64,000 nt of DNA from Methylorubrum populi (GTDB lineage: Bacteria > Pseudomonadota > Alphaproteobacteria > Rhizobiales > Beijerinckiaceae): contig NZ_AP014809.1 of NCBI RefSeq assembly GCF_002355515.1, positions 558,001 through 622,000 of the forward strand, in the 5' to 3' direction. Below the pieces are notes generated by a model. The model was not told the origin of the DNA. It was given only the letters and a program-made list of their open reading frames with translations, and did not search any database. This document shows positions 16,265 through 25,324 of this stretch, piece after piece. Numbering within the stretch: the first letter of the stretch is position 1; each line of letters begins with the position of its first letter. Position numbers and translations under genes: made by a program.

Positions 16265-19200
16265 TTACCCCGGCGGCGGGGACGGTGCCTCGGCCCGGTT
16301 GCCCGTCGCGGCGCTGCCCGGCTCCGGCACGGCGCTGTCGGGATAGCGCTTGCGGTATTCCGTGAGGAAGGCGGCGAGCGTCTCCGCCTTGGTGGCACGC
16401 AGGGCCGCATCGCGGAAGGCGGCGGAGCGGGGCGCGTCCGGTCGGGTCAGCATGGCGAAGGTGCGGGCATCCGCGCTCTCGGCCATCAGCCCGGCGAATT
16501 TCGCCTTGAGCCGCTCAAGCCCGAGGGACTCGCCCGCGAGCCCGTAGGCGATGCCGGCGCGGATCACGTCCGCCCGCGCCGTCTCGTCGAGGGGCTTGCC
16601 CGAACGCCATGCCGGCCCGAGGATCATCTCGTGCGCCTCTCCGGCCTCGCGCCAGCGCCGGGCCGCCCAGAGGATGTCGGCGCGCAGCCGCTCGGCATCG
16701 GCCCCGGTCTCGCCCTCGACGGCCTCCAGGGCGAGATCGGTGCGGGACAGGTCCGACAGGGCGCGCGCGCGCAGCAGCGCGCGGGCGCGGCGCACGTCTT
16801 CCGGAAGCTCGGGTAGGTGCGTCGCGTCGAGCGTCTGGAGCGCCTGCAGCGGCTTGCCCTCCATCAGCCGGATCGTGGCGAGCCGCGCCGAGACCGAGGA
16901 GCGCGCCGCACCCTCCAGGCGGTGTTCGATCTGGTACTGCAGCAATTCATCGGCGGAATCGAGCAGGTCGAGGGCGACGAGGCGGTCGGCCAAGCGCCGC
17001 ACGATCTCGTCGGCCCGACGGCCGGCCGGCGCGAAATCCTTGAAGTCGAAGTACAGCGCCAACGCCTCGACGCCGCCGAGCTTCTCCCCGCGCGGGCCCA
17101 GGAACAGGTCCTCGAACACGGTCATGGCGCGCTCGTGCAGGGCACGCGCGATCGATGCCTGCGGATTGAGGGCGTTGGCCCGGCGCGCGGTGTTGAAGAT
17201 CTTGCGCCAGCGCCCGGCCTCTTCGTACAGGCCGCCGAGCGCACCCAGCGTCCCGATCTCGGTCGGTCCGCCGTGCCAGGTCAGGGCCAGAACCTCCAAC
17301 TGGTCGATCGCGTCGGGCAGCGTCGTCTTGCCCAGCGCGTGGCCGAGGGCAGCGGCGCGCAGAGTCGCCTCCGCGGCCAGCGGCCAGGGCGCCCGCTCCC
17401 GCAGCGCCTCGTAGGCCGCCAGCGCCGCCGCACCGCGCCCGGTCGCCTCGTCCATCTTCGCTCGCAAAAGCGACAGCCGGTCCCGGGTGTACTCGGTGGC
17501 GGCCGGGGTCGCGGCGATCGATTCGCGGGTGACCGCCTCCCAATCGCCCGTCTCGACCGCAGCCTCGGCGGCCGCGGCGTGGAACAGCGACGCGAGAGGT
17601 TCGGGGTAGCGTTCGAGCACCGATTCGCCGGCGCGCAGCGCGACCGCCGCCTCGCTCCAGCGACCGGCCAGGGCGTCGGCGTAGCCCCGCCAGAGCCGGG
17701 CCTCCGGATTGGTGGCGAGCCGCTCGTCCGACAGGAGCTTGCGCGCCTCCTCGGCCCGTCCGATCCGGGCGAGCAGGATGCCGCGCATCAGCACGGTCTG
17801 CCGGTCGCCGTCGATCACGACGTCCTCGGCGGCGGCGGCATTCAGCGCGCCGAGCGCCTCCACATCGAGATCGTTGGCGATCAGGGCGCGGGCAAGAGCG
17901 AGGCGGGCGCCGCCGCGATCGCGCCGCTGAGCCTCCACGGCGACGGCGAGGCCTTCCCGCAGCGTCGCGCGCACGTCACCGCGCTGCGCTTTTTCCCAGG
18001 CGTCGCGATCGATCGCGAGTTCCGTTACCGCTCCTACGGGCGGGTCGGCGGGACGGGACACGCCCGAGACGGAGAGTCCGTTCTCTCGGCCCTCCTTTCC
18101 GCCCTCGCGTCCGATCGTCACGCCGTCGAGGTCGGGCCGCACGATGAGATCGTCGGCATGGGCGAGCACGGCGAGTCCAAGCCGGCTCGGAATCAGCTCG
18201 AATTCGACGAAGCGCTGGGCCTTGACCACCCCCGCCGGACGGCTGCCGTCGGCGGTGACGACGGCGATACGTTCGCCGTCGAGATCGAACCAGCCGACAG
18301 GGCCGGCCTCGGGCAGGCGCAGGGCGACGCCGAGCCGTCCCTGCGCGGCCGGCGCGCGCTGGGCGATCAGGCTCTCGCTCGGGGAGAGGCTATCGCCGGT
18401 CACCAGCTCCCATCCGCCCGGTTCCGTCACCGGCATCAGGTCCACGAGCCGGCCGGTGGGCGCGGCGAAGCGCAGGACGGTGAAGCCGCCGCTGCGCCGC
18501 GGAGGCGCCAGGGCGACGAGGCCGGTGGCTCCGGGCGGAGGCACGGTCACGGGATCGGTGGTGGCGAAGACGAGGGTGACGATGCCGCCGCGCTCGAACA
18601 GGGCCGCCGGCACGCGCTTGGTAAAGGGGAAGACGAGGCCCGAACCCGCCCTGCGCGACGCGGGCGTCGGCGCCGCGCGGCGGGTCGACGATGCGTCCGC
18701 GGCCTGGGCAGCGGGCGGTGGCGTTGTTTTCGGAGGCTCCTTCGCATCGGCCTTGGCCTCGGCGGCCGCCTGCGCAGGGGGCTCCACGGGCTTGGACTTG
18801 GTGAGGAAGTCGATGTTGACGACATCCTCGTCACGCTCGCTGGCGAGGCTCACGCCCTCGGCCGGGCTCGCGATGATCCGGGTCTCGCCCATCTCCGTCT
18901 CGACGGCCACCCGGCCGATGCTGGGGGCGAGGCGCCCCCGCAGGGCGAGATCGTCGACGCGCCATGCTCCGGGGAGCGTCAGGCGCGTCCCTGCGCCGTT
19001 CGGTGCGAAGGCAGCGACGGTGCCCTCCGGCAGGCGCAAGGAGAGCCGGGTCCGTGCATCGATGCGGGCCAGTTCGAGGGTGAGCGGACGCGGCACCGGG
19101 GCCGGGTTGCGGGCCTTCAGGCTCGCCTCGGCCGCCGCGGCCCGGCGGGCGAGTTCGGCCACCACTTCACTCGGGAGCGGCGGGAGGAAGCCCTTCCAGC

Positions 19201-19600
19201 TCTCCGGCAGCAGATCGATGAAGACCTGCTCACCGGCATCCTGCACATTGATCTGATAGGGGCGCTGCAGGGCGAGGCGCAGGGCCGATCCGTCGGGATC
19301 GCGCCGTACCACGCTGACGTAGTCCGGCATGCCCGCGACGATCCGCTCGGGGCCGGCACCGACCGCCTGGCCGAAGCTGAGCACGAGGATCGCGCCCGAG
19401 AGCCGCGCCTTGACCGCGACCGGCTCGTCGAAGGTCAGGACGATGCGGCCATAACCCTCCGTCGGCTGCGCGCCCTTGGCCGCGATGAGGCGGGCGGCCT
19501 CGGCGGTGGACGCGGCGGCGCAGAGAGCGACGGCGAGGCCGGCGCGCAGCAGAAGCCCGCCCGGACGCAGCCGCTTTCCCTGACCGGCCCGTCCCCCCAT
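16265..19600 (-). CDS. Large exported repeat protein (AMIN-like N-terminus, TPR-like C-terminus)
   Basis: 1111 residues. It has a signal peptide (hydrophobic LLLRAGLAVALCAAASTAEA, ending near residue 35). Next comes a beta-rich region with RIVLTFDEPVAVKARL and VFIDLLPESW resembling an AMIN or FimV-type domain (about 45-150). A low-complexity Ala/Pro/Lys linker follows near 270-320. The C-terminal half (about 560-1070) is entirely helical with repeated Ala/Leu/Arg patterns that look like TPR units. Periplasmic or envelope scaffold is the best guess. Not named in any family I can recall with certainty. Confidence 0.7.
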   Translation of the reverse strand: MGGRAGQGKRLRPGGLLLRAGLAVALCAAASTAEAARLIAAKGAQPTEGYGRIVLTFDEPVAVKARLSGAILVLSFGQAVGAGPERIVAGMPDYVSVVRRDPDGSALRLALQRPYQINVQDAGEQVFIDLLPESWKGFLPPLPSEVVAELARRAAAAEASLKARNPAPVPRPLTLELARIDARTRLSLRLPEGTVAAFAPNGAGTRLTLPGAWRVDDLALRGRLAPSIGRVAVETEMGETRIIASPAEGVSLASERDEDVVNIDFLTKSKPVEPPAQAAAEAKADAKEPPKTTPPPAAQAADASSTRRAAPTPASRRAGSGLVFPFTKRVPAALFERGGIVTLVFATTDPVTVPPPGATGLVALAPPRRSGGFTVLRFAAPTGRLVDLMPVTEPGGWELVTGDSLSPSESLIAQRAPAAQGRLGVALRLPEAGPVGWFDLDGERIAVVTADGSRPAGVVKAQRFVEFELIPSRLGLAVLAHADDLIVRPDLDGVTIGREGGKEGRENGLSVSGVSRPADPPVGAVTELAIDRDAWEKAQRGDVRATLREGLAVAVEAQRRDRGGARLALARALIANDLDVEALGALNAAAAEDVVIDGDRQTVLMRGILLARIGRAEEARKLLSDERLATNPEARLWRGYADALAGRWSEAAVALRAGESVLERYPEPLASLFHAAAAEAAVETGDWEAVTRESIAATPAATEYTRDRLSLLRAKMDEATGRGAAALAAYEALRERAPWPLAAEATLRAAALGHALGKTTLPDAIDQLEVLALTWHGGPTEIGTLGALGGLYEEAGRWRKIFNTARRANALNPQASIARALHERAMTVFEDLFLGPRGEKLGGVEALALYFDFKDFAPAGRRADEIVRRLADRLVALDLLDSADELLQYQIEHRLEGAARSSVSARLATIRLMEGKPLQALQTLDATHLPELPEDVRRARALLRARALSDLSRTDLALEAVEGETGADAERLRADILWAARRWREAGEAHEMILGPAWRSGKPLDETARADVIRAGIAYGLAGESLGLERLKAKFAGLMAESADARTFAMLTRPDAPRSAAFRDAALRATKAETLAAFLTEYRKRYPDSAVPEPGSAATGNRAEAPSPPPG

Positions 19601-19719
19601 CGCGCGAAACGCCCGCCTCTCAGCGGCGGCCGGCCTCGGACGGAGGCCGGGCGCCGAACGCCACTCGTGCGGGCACTCTCGCTCAGCGCGGTGAACGTGC
19701 GCTTAAAACGCCGCTCCGG

Positions 19720-20172
19720 TCACGAGGCCTTGCGCAGCACGAGGCCGGGGATCGCCGTGCCCTTCTCGCCGAACATCTCCTGCGCCTTGCGACAGCTCTC
19801 GTCGACGTTCTTCCGATAGGCTTCGGTGTAGCTCATGCTGCGCATGAGCAGAGCGCCCTTCGAGATCGCATCGAGATCAACGCCCATCGCCGCCACGACC
19901 GACCTGAACCGCTCGTAATCGGGCTGCGCCTCCTTGCAGGATTCGCCGACGAAGCGGACGAGCCCGGCGAGCTTGGCGGCATTCGCCTCCTGGCGCTCCT
20001 GAGCGGTCTGGGGCGCCTTCGGAGCGCCATCCGGAACGGTGCCGGGCGCCGTCGTCGCCGCCTCGGTCGCGGACTTCGCCGCTTCTGCCGCCGGTTTGGG
20101 CGCCACCTCCTCGGCCACGGCGGCAAGCGGCAGCCCGAACAGAACAGCAGCTGCGATCGCGAGGTGTTTCAT
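19720..20172 (-). CDS. Small exported hypothetical protein
   Basis: 150 residues with a signal peptide (MKHLAIAAAVLFGLPLAAVA then EE). The mature part begins with an Ala/Pro/Thr-rich linker and ends in a helical region with two cysteines (SCKEAQ and SCRKAQEMFG) that could form a disulfide in the periplasm. AGGGAGA precedes the ATG, making the start solid. It is 120 bases upstream of the large exported repeat protein on the same strand, so the two may be co-transcribed. Confidence 0.7.
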   Translation of the reverse strand: MKHLAIAAAVLFGLPLAAVAEEVAPKPAAEAAKSATEAATTAPGTVPDGAPKAPQTAQERQEANAAKLAGLVRFVGESCKEAQPDYERFRSVVAAMGVDLDAISKGALLMRSMSYTEAYRKNVDESCRKAQEMFGEKGTAIPGLVLRKAS

Positions 20173-20298
20173 CGTATCTCTCCCTGACCGATCGTATTTC
20201 ATTATTATTTTGATCTTATGCTCTGCTTCTTCTCTGCTGCAGCCGCGCAGCGAAGTTGCGGGCGCCGTTCTGCCTTATCGGCGGGATTTTGTCGAAGT

Positions 20299-20324
20299 GC
20301 CGGCCGCGCCCCGTCGCGGCCGGC
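20299..20324 (-). terminator. Hairpin after oligopeptidase B gene
   Basis: Perfect 10-bp GC stem (GCCGGCCGCG/CGCGGCCGGC) with a 6-base loop, 12 bases beyond the oligopeptidase stop on the minus strand. No strong T run follows. Confidence 0.55.
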
Positions 20325-20335
20325 GCTGACGTTGG

Positions 20336-22483
20336 TCAGGCCGGTTTCGCCGCGCGCGCCGCCGCCATCAGGGCGAAGGCGTAGATCAGGCCGACCTCCT
20401 CCAGGCGATCGAACCGGCCGGCGGCACCGCCGTGACCGGCCTCCATGTTGATCTTGCAGAGAATCGGACCGCCGCCGGTCATGGTGGCGCGCAGCCGTGC
20501 CACCCATTTGGCCGGCTCCCAGTACGTCACGCGCGGGTCGGTCAGGCCGCCGAGCGCCAGGATCGCCGGATAGGCCTTGGCCGCCACGTTGTCGTAGGGC
20601 GAGTAGGAGAGGATCGTCTCGAACGCCGCCCGGCTCTCGGCCGGATTGCCCCATTCGGGCCATTCCGGCGGCGTGAGCGGCAGGTCGGCGTCGAGCATGG
20701 TGTTGAGCACGTCGACGAAGGGCACGTCGGCGACGATGCCGGCGAAGAGCTCCGGCGCGAGGTTGGCGACCGCGCCCATCAGCATGCCGCCAGCGCTGCC
20801 GCCATGGGCGACGATGCGCCCCTGCGAGGTGTAATTCGCTTCGATCAGCGCCCGACCGCAGGCGACGAAATCGGTGAAGGTGTTGGGCTTCTTGTCGCGC
20901 TTGCCGTCGAGATACCAGTTCCAGCCCTTCTCCGTGCCGCCGCGGACATGGGCGATGGCGTAGACGAAACCGCGGTCGACGAGGCTGAGCAGGTTGGTGC
21001 GGAACGCCGCCGGCATCAGCGTGCCGTAGGAGCCGTAGCCGTAGAGCAGCAGCGGCGCCGAGCCGTCGAGCGCGAGCCCGCGGCGGTGAAGCAGCGAGAT
21101 CGGCACGCTCTCCCCGTCCGGGGCCGTCGCGAACAGGCGGCGGGTCACGTAATCGGCCGGCTCGTGGCCGCTCGGCACGGTCTGCCGCTTGCGCAGGATG
21201 CGCGCGCGGGTGACGCAATCGTAGTCGTAGGTCTCGGCCGGCGTCGTCATCGACGAGTAGGTGAAGCGGATGCGCGCCGTCTCGAATTCGTAGCCGGGCA
21301 GCAGGCCGAGCGAATAGGCCTCCTCCGCGAAGGAGACGGTGTGCTCATCCCCCTTCATGTCGCGCACGACGATGCGCGGCAGGGCGTTCTCCAGTTCGAG
21401 CCGCACGAGGTGGTTTCCGAGCACGTGCAGGTGCCGGATCATCACGCCGGGGCGGTAGGGCACCGCGTCGCGCCAATTCTCCCGCGCCGTGGCGTCGAGG
21501 GGGCAGGTGACGATCTTGAAGTCCACCGCGCCGTCGGCGTTCGTCAAGATGACGAGATACGAGCCCCAGTGCTCGACCGAGTAGATCAGCCGCTCCTCGC
21601 GGGGCGCGACGCAGCGGAGCGCGCCCTCGTCGTCGGCGCGGTCGAGCAGGTGGACTTCCGCCGTCTCGTGGTCGCTTGCCGTGACGGTGAGATAGGTGCC
21701 GGACTGGGTGCGACCGATATTCACGAAGAAGCCCGGATCGGCCTCCTCGTAGACGATCGCGTCCTCGGCCTGGTCCGTGCCCAGGCGGTGCCGCATGACG
21801 CGGGCCGGGCGGTGGTTCTCATCGAGCGCCACGTAGAAGAAGGCGGTGCCCGCCGCGTTCCACACCGCGTCGCCCGCCGTCGATTCGACCCGCTCCGGAC
21901 GGTCCTCGCCGGTCTCCAGGTCGCGCACGCGGATGGTGTGGAGTTCCGAACCCTTGGTGTCCACACCCCAGGCGAGCAGGCGATGGTCGTCGGAATGGGC
22001 CGCGCCGGCGATCTCGAAGAAGGCGAGACCTTCGCCCTCCTTATCGCCGTCGAGCAGGATCTGCTCGCCGGTCTCGCCGTCCTCCGGCTGCTCGGCGATG
22101 CGGTGGACCGTACGCGGGCGGCGGCAGATCAGCGGGTGCTGCCCGCCCTCGCGGTGACGGGAATAGTAGGCGAAGGGACCATCGGGCTCGGGAACCGAGG
22201 CGTCGTCCTCACGGATACGCCCGCGCATCTCGGCGACGAGTGACTTGCGGAGAGCCGCGGCGCCGCTCAGCGCCGCCTCGGCATAGGCGTTCTCGGCCTC
22301 GAGATAGGCGCGGATATCCGGCGCGAGCGCCGACGGGTCCTTGAGCACCGCGCGCCAGTTCGCATCCTTCAGCCACGCGAAGGGATCCTCCACGCGCCGG
22401 CCGAAGAGTTCGAAGGCGTGCGGGCGCGCCTCGGCCGCGGGTGCCGCGGGCGGCAGGGCGAAGGCGGGTGGTTCGAAGGTCAT
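20336..22483 (-). CDS. ptrB: S9 family serine peptidase, oligopeptidase B type
   Basis: 715 residues, as for PtrB (about 690-720). The N-terminal half is the seven-blade propeller that filters substrates. The C-terminal alpha/beta hydrolase has the nucleophile in GGSAGGMLMG and the His in MEAGHGG. It cleaves after basic residues in short peptides, in the cytosol or periplasm (no signal peptide seen). The motif YGYGSYG plus HVRGGTEKGWNWY is characteristic of oligopeptidase B. Single gene. Confidence 0.92.
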   Translation of the reverse strand: MTFEPPAFALPPAAPAAEARPHAFELFGRRVEDPFAWLKDANWRAVLKDPSALAPDIRAYLEAENAYAEAALSGAAALRKSLVAEMRGRIREDDASVPEPDGPFAYYSRHREGGQHPLICRRPRTVHRIAEQPEDGETGEQILLDGDKEGEGLAFFEIAGAAHSDDHRLLAWGVDTKGSELHTIRVRDLETGEDRPERVESTAGDAVWNAAGTAFFYVALDENHRPARVMRHRLGTDQAEDAIVYEEADPGFFVNIGRTQSGTYLTVTASDHETAEVHLLDRADDEGALRCVAPREERLIYSVEHWGSYLVILTNADGAVDFKIVTCPLDATARENWRDAVPYRPGVMIRHLHVLGNHLVRLELENALPRIVVRDMKGDEHTVSFAEEAYSLGLLPGYEFETARIRFTYSSMTTPAETYDYDCVTRARILRKRQTVPSGHEPADYVTRRLFATAPDGESVPISLLHRRGLALDGSAPLLLYGYGSYGTLMPAAFRTNLLSLVDRGFVYAIAHVRGGTEKGWNWYLDGKRDKKPNTFTDFVACGRALIEANYTSQGRIVAHGGSAGGMLMGAVANLAPELFAGIVADVPFVDVLNTMLDADLPLTPPEWPEWGNPAESRAAFETILSYSPYDNVAAKAYPAILALGGLTDPRVTYWEPAKWVARLRATMTGGGPILCKINMEAGHGGAAGRFDRLEEVGLIYAFALMAAARAAKPA

Positions 22484-22898
22484 CGCCGAACTCCGGTCGA
22501 AACGCGTGGCAGGTGAACGTGCGGGAGGTGAAGGTGTCGGATGACAGGGGGTGTGCCGCGCCGCATCGCCGGCCGCAAGGCGCGCAGCGCCTGCATTGAT
22601 CGCATCATTGGTCGCATCGGCAAGCTCAGCTCCGCTGCCACTGGGGCGAAAAGAGCCTGAGCATTCACGCTAAATTGTGCACGTCCCGGAAGCGGCGGAC
22701 CCGTTCACTTGTGCATACCCGCTCTGTCTTGCAGGTCTAATTTAGATGTTCTAGGTAGAGACCGTGACTGAGGGGGCGTCACTCAAAACCGAAAACAAGC
22801 GGCACGATTGCACAAGCCGGCCCTTTCCTGTCTGTTTTCCGCTGGACACTGGGCTGGATCGATTGCGCGCGATGCACCGCGAAGGGATAATCGAGACC
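22484..22898. promoter_or_regulatory. Intergenic region upstream of mucR
   Basis: 415 bases between divergent ptrB and mucR. The part next to mucR is AT-richer and contains TTGTGCA twice (about 22674 and 22709) and the inverted repeat TCTAA-T-TTAGA at 22736-22746. MucR proteins autoregulate through AT-rich sites, so this is a likely control region; no site is proven. Confidence 0.4.
22736..22746. promoter_or_regulatory. Inverted repeat TCTAA-T-TTAGA upstream of mucR
   Basis: Two perfect 5-base arms separated by one base, in an AT-rich island about 150 bases before the mucR start. Candidate operator. Confidence 0.35.
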
Positions 22899-23336
22899 AT
22901 GAACGAAACCGAGCCGTCGGTCGATTACGTCGCTCTCACAGCCGACATCGTCGCCGCCTACGTGAGCAACAACCCGGTGCCGGCTGCTGAACTCGCCGGC
23001 CTGATCGGCAGCATTCACGGCGCCCTGCTCCAAGTCGGAAGCGGCCGCGTGCCTGCGCCGCAGCCCGCCGCCCAGGAGCCGCAGCAGCCGGCCGTGCCGA
23101 TCAAGAAGTCGATTCAGCCCGATTACATCGTTTGCCTGGAGGACGGGCGGACCTTCAAGTCGCTGAAGCGCCACCTGCGGGCCAAGTACAATCTCTCGCC
23201 GGAGCAGTACCGCGCCAAATGGGGCCTCTCGCCCGACTACCCGATGGTGGCGCCGAACTACGCCAAAGCCCGCTCCGACCTCGCCAAGGCGATCGGCCTG
23301 GGCCAGGTGCGACCGGGCTACGACGCGGCCGCCTGA
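22899..23336 (+). CDS. mucR: MucR/Ros-type transcriptional regulator
   Basis: 145 residues, the normal MucR length. The N-terminal half is the oligomerisation region; the C-terminal half carries the Ros-type domain with [40 protein letters not shown] and [10 protein letters not shown]. MucR is an H-NS-like global repressor of exopolysaccharide, motility and virulence genes in alphaproteobacteria. Of the four zinc ligands of Agrobacterium Ros, only C79 and H92 remain; the others are D82 and Y97, so this member may bind zinc differently or not at all. ATG 22899 is preferred over the upstream GTG/ATG starts, whose added residues are not MucR-like. Confidence 0.93.
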   Translation: MNETEPSVDYVALTADIVAAYVSNNPVPAAELAGLIGSIHGALLQVGSGRVPAPQPAAQEPQQPAVPIKKSIQPDYIVCLEDGRTFKSLKRHLRAKYNLSPEQYRAKWGLSPDYPMVAPNYAKARSDLAKAIGLGQVRPGYDAAA

Positions 23337-23432
23337 TCCGTTCCGGATTGCAGCTCCACGCGACAATCACTGCGCCGCATCGATTTTCGGCGCAGTGGTC
23401 CGATCACGTCCCGGCTGATCGGACAAGTTGGC

Positions 23433-23693
23433 GTGACAGAATCGACTTATCAACAAGCTTGTCGTGGAACGGAGCAACCGTTGCTGCATTCCTTCGGCAT
23501 GAGCGACGACGATCTTTCCGAACAACTGTCCAAGACCAATGCGGCATTGGCAGAGTGGGCCGCCCGCTCCGCGAGCGAGAGCGATGCGCTGATCGAGCGC
23601 TTCGAGCGAATGGGCTACGAGGTGCGCGACAAATCTGTGGACGAGGTGACCGAGATCCTCAAGAAGCCGCCGACTAGGCCGGCTCAGTCCTGA
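23433..23693 (+). CDS. Small hypothetical protein
   Basis: 86 residues from a GTG at 23433, or 64 from ATG 23499 (MSDDDLSEQLSKTNAALAEW). The core is one or two amphipathic helices with acidic character; the Lys/Pro/Arg tail ends KKPPTRPAQS. No clear ribosome binding site for either start and no recognised family. It sits between mucR and the DUF6456 gene on the same strand. Confidence 0.5.
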   Translation: MTESTYQQACRGTEQPLLHSFGMSDDDLSEQLSKTNAALAEWAARSASESDALIERFERMGYEVRDKSVDEVTEILKKPPTRPAQS

Positions 23694-23821
23694 AACGTCC
23701 CTGAGACAGCGCGAAAGGGGAGCGTGACGGTGCAACCCCTGGGCGCACAAGTTTCTGTCAAGACTTGTATTAGGACGATTTTCCCTTAGCCTCCGGACGT
23801 TGGTTCCGTTCGGGTGCTGTG

Positions 23822-24664
23822 ATGTCTTTAGAACAAAACACGAACAAAAGAGGTGGTCTCGGTCGCGAGGCCGAACGCCTCCTGGCTGCGCTGGGGCCCG
23901 AGGGCGCCTACGCCTTCCCCGATCCGAGCGCGCCCGAAACGCTGATCGTGCGCGGCAGCGGTCGCGGTGTCTCCTTGGGAGCGGGACGGTTCTCCGCACG
24001 TGCCGGCGAGGCGCTGCTCGCGGCCGACCTCGCGGCGCGCGACGATGGGCGACGCAGCCGGTTGGTGATCGGAGCGGCCGGTCGAGCCCGTCTCCGGCGC
24101 GCCGAAGCCTGCGGACTTGACGGTTTCCGAGCGCAGCATCTCGCCTTGGTGCGCGAGGGGTCGGGCGAGGTGGAGCACTTGCGCGACACCGCCGAGAGCC
24201 CGCTGGCCTGGATGGCGCGACGGCGCGGACGCGACGGTGCGCCGATGATCGACGCGGCCGCTTTCGCGGCAGGGGAGCGGCTGCGCCACGACCTCGCCTC
24301 GGCACAGATGCTGCCGCAGCTCTCGACCGACTGGACCGCGCCGCGCGTCGATGGGGGCGGGCCGCGCGATCCGGCCTCGGCCTCCGACCGGGTCATCGCC
24401 GCGCGCCAGAGGGTCGACCTTGCCCTGGCGGCGGTGGGCTCGGATCTTTCAAGCCTGCTGATCGACCTCTGCGGCTTTCTCAAGGGCCTTGAGCGGATCG
24501 AGTCGGAGCGGCGCTGGCCGGCGCGCTCCGCCAAGGTCGTGGCGCGCATCGCCCTCGGACGCCTCGCCGAACATTACGGCATCCAGGCCGAGGCGACGGG
24601 GCCGGAACGGGCGCGCAGCCGGGCTTGGCGCCTCACAACCGAGGGGACACCGACCTCGTCGTGA
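23822..24664 (+). CDS. DUF6456 domain protein
   Basis: 280 residues. The N-terminal half is Arg/Ala-rich and probably helix-turn-helix-like. The C-terminal part (about 130-270) has the conserved [28 protein letters not shown] and [20 protein letters not shown] blocks that define a domain found in alphaproteobacteria. The function of the family is unknown; DNA binding is a reasonable guess. ATG 23822 directly follows an alternative GTG at 23819. The gene lies downstream of mucR but with its own 120-base leader that is AT-richer than average. Confidence 0.8.
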   Translation: MSLEQNTNKRGGLGREAERLLAALGPEGAYAFPDPSAPETLIVRGSGRGVSLGAGRFSARAGEALLAADLAARDDGRRSRLVIGAAGRARLRRAEACGLDGFRAQHLALVREGSGEVEHLRDTAESPLAWMARRRGRDGAPMIDAAAFAAGERLRHDLASAQMLPQLSTDWTAPRVDGGGPRDPASASDRVIAARQRVDLALAAVGSDLSSLLIDLCGFLKGLERIESERRWPARSAKVVARIALGRLAEHYGIQAEATGPERARSRAWRLTTEGTPTSS

Positions 24665-24709
24665 TCCCCCGATCGGCTGCACGCGTCTCGCGGGTCTTCT
24701 CGCGGACGA

Positions 24710-25138
24710 TCAATTCAGCGTCCTGAGCCGGGCCGCATCCTTGTGGATGCGGTCCACCATGGCGCGCACGCCGTTGGAGCGCTTCGACGTGATGTGTGAT
24801 CCGAAATCGAGACGCTTGAGCAGGTCGAAGCCGTCGGCTTCGATCGCCTGATCGGGCGTCTTCCCGTCGTAGAGGGCAACCATCAGGGCCACGAAACCCT
24901 TCACGATATGAGAGTCGCTGTCGCCGTTGAGCCTCAGCGCGGGCTGGCCGGCGGCGGTGGCGAGGGAGACGTCGATCCAGACCTGACTTTCACAGCCGAA
25001 GACGCGGTTGTCCTCGACTTTCGCGTCCTCCGGCATTTTCGGCATCAGCTTGCCGAGCTCGATCACGTATTCGTACCGATCCATGGGATCGTCGAGGATC
25101 TCGAAATTCTGGACGATGGTGTCGAGGTCGGGCAGCAT
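24710..25138 (-). CDS. sufE: Cysteine desulfuration protein SufE
   Basis: 142 residues, the SufE length. It accepts persulfide from SufS on a single cysteine, C49 in NRVFGCESQVWI, and delivers it for Fe-S cluster assembly. The C-terminal FGSHITSKRSNGVRAMVDRIH is also typical. The longer in-frame start at 25243 would add a poorly conserved leader; ATG 25138 gives MLPDLDTIVQNFEIL, the usual SufE beginning. No other suf genes are in the window. Confidence 0.92.
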   Translation of the reverse strand: MLPDLDTIVQNFEILDDPMDRYEYVIELGKLMPKMPEDAKVEDNRVFGCESQVWIDVSLATAAGQPALRLNGDSDSHIVKGFVALMVALYDGKTPDQAIEADGFDLLKRLDFGSHITSKRSNGVRAMVDRIHKDAARLRTLN

Positions 25139-25324
25139 GGCACTCAGGTTCAGGACAGGCGGGGCATCGGTCTCGTCGATATAGCGATCGTGCGGCGGCA
25201 CCGCGAGGCACGGGATCACCGTGCCCGATATCGGATCAGGCACGAAGCTGCGGCGCGTTTTTGTGCCGCCGTCTTTCGTCGGCCGGGCCCCACCTCTCCG
25301 GACGGCTCGATTGCGAGCGATGCG

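Noticed and set aside
16817..19819. 1000-codon plus-strand frame antisense to the large exported protein
   Set aside because: The composition is typical antisense of a high-GC gene, and the minus-strand reading has a signal peptide and repeat pattern.
20432..22243. 603-codon frame antisense to oligopeptidase B
   Set aside because: The opposite strand carries intact serine peptidase motifs, so this frame is a shadow.
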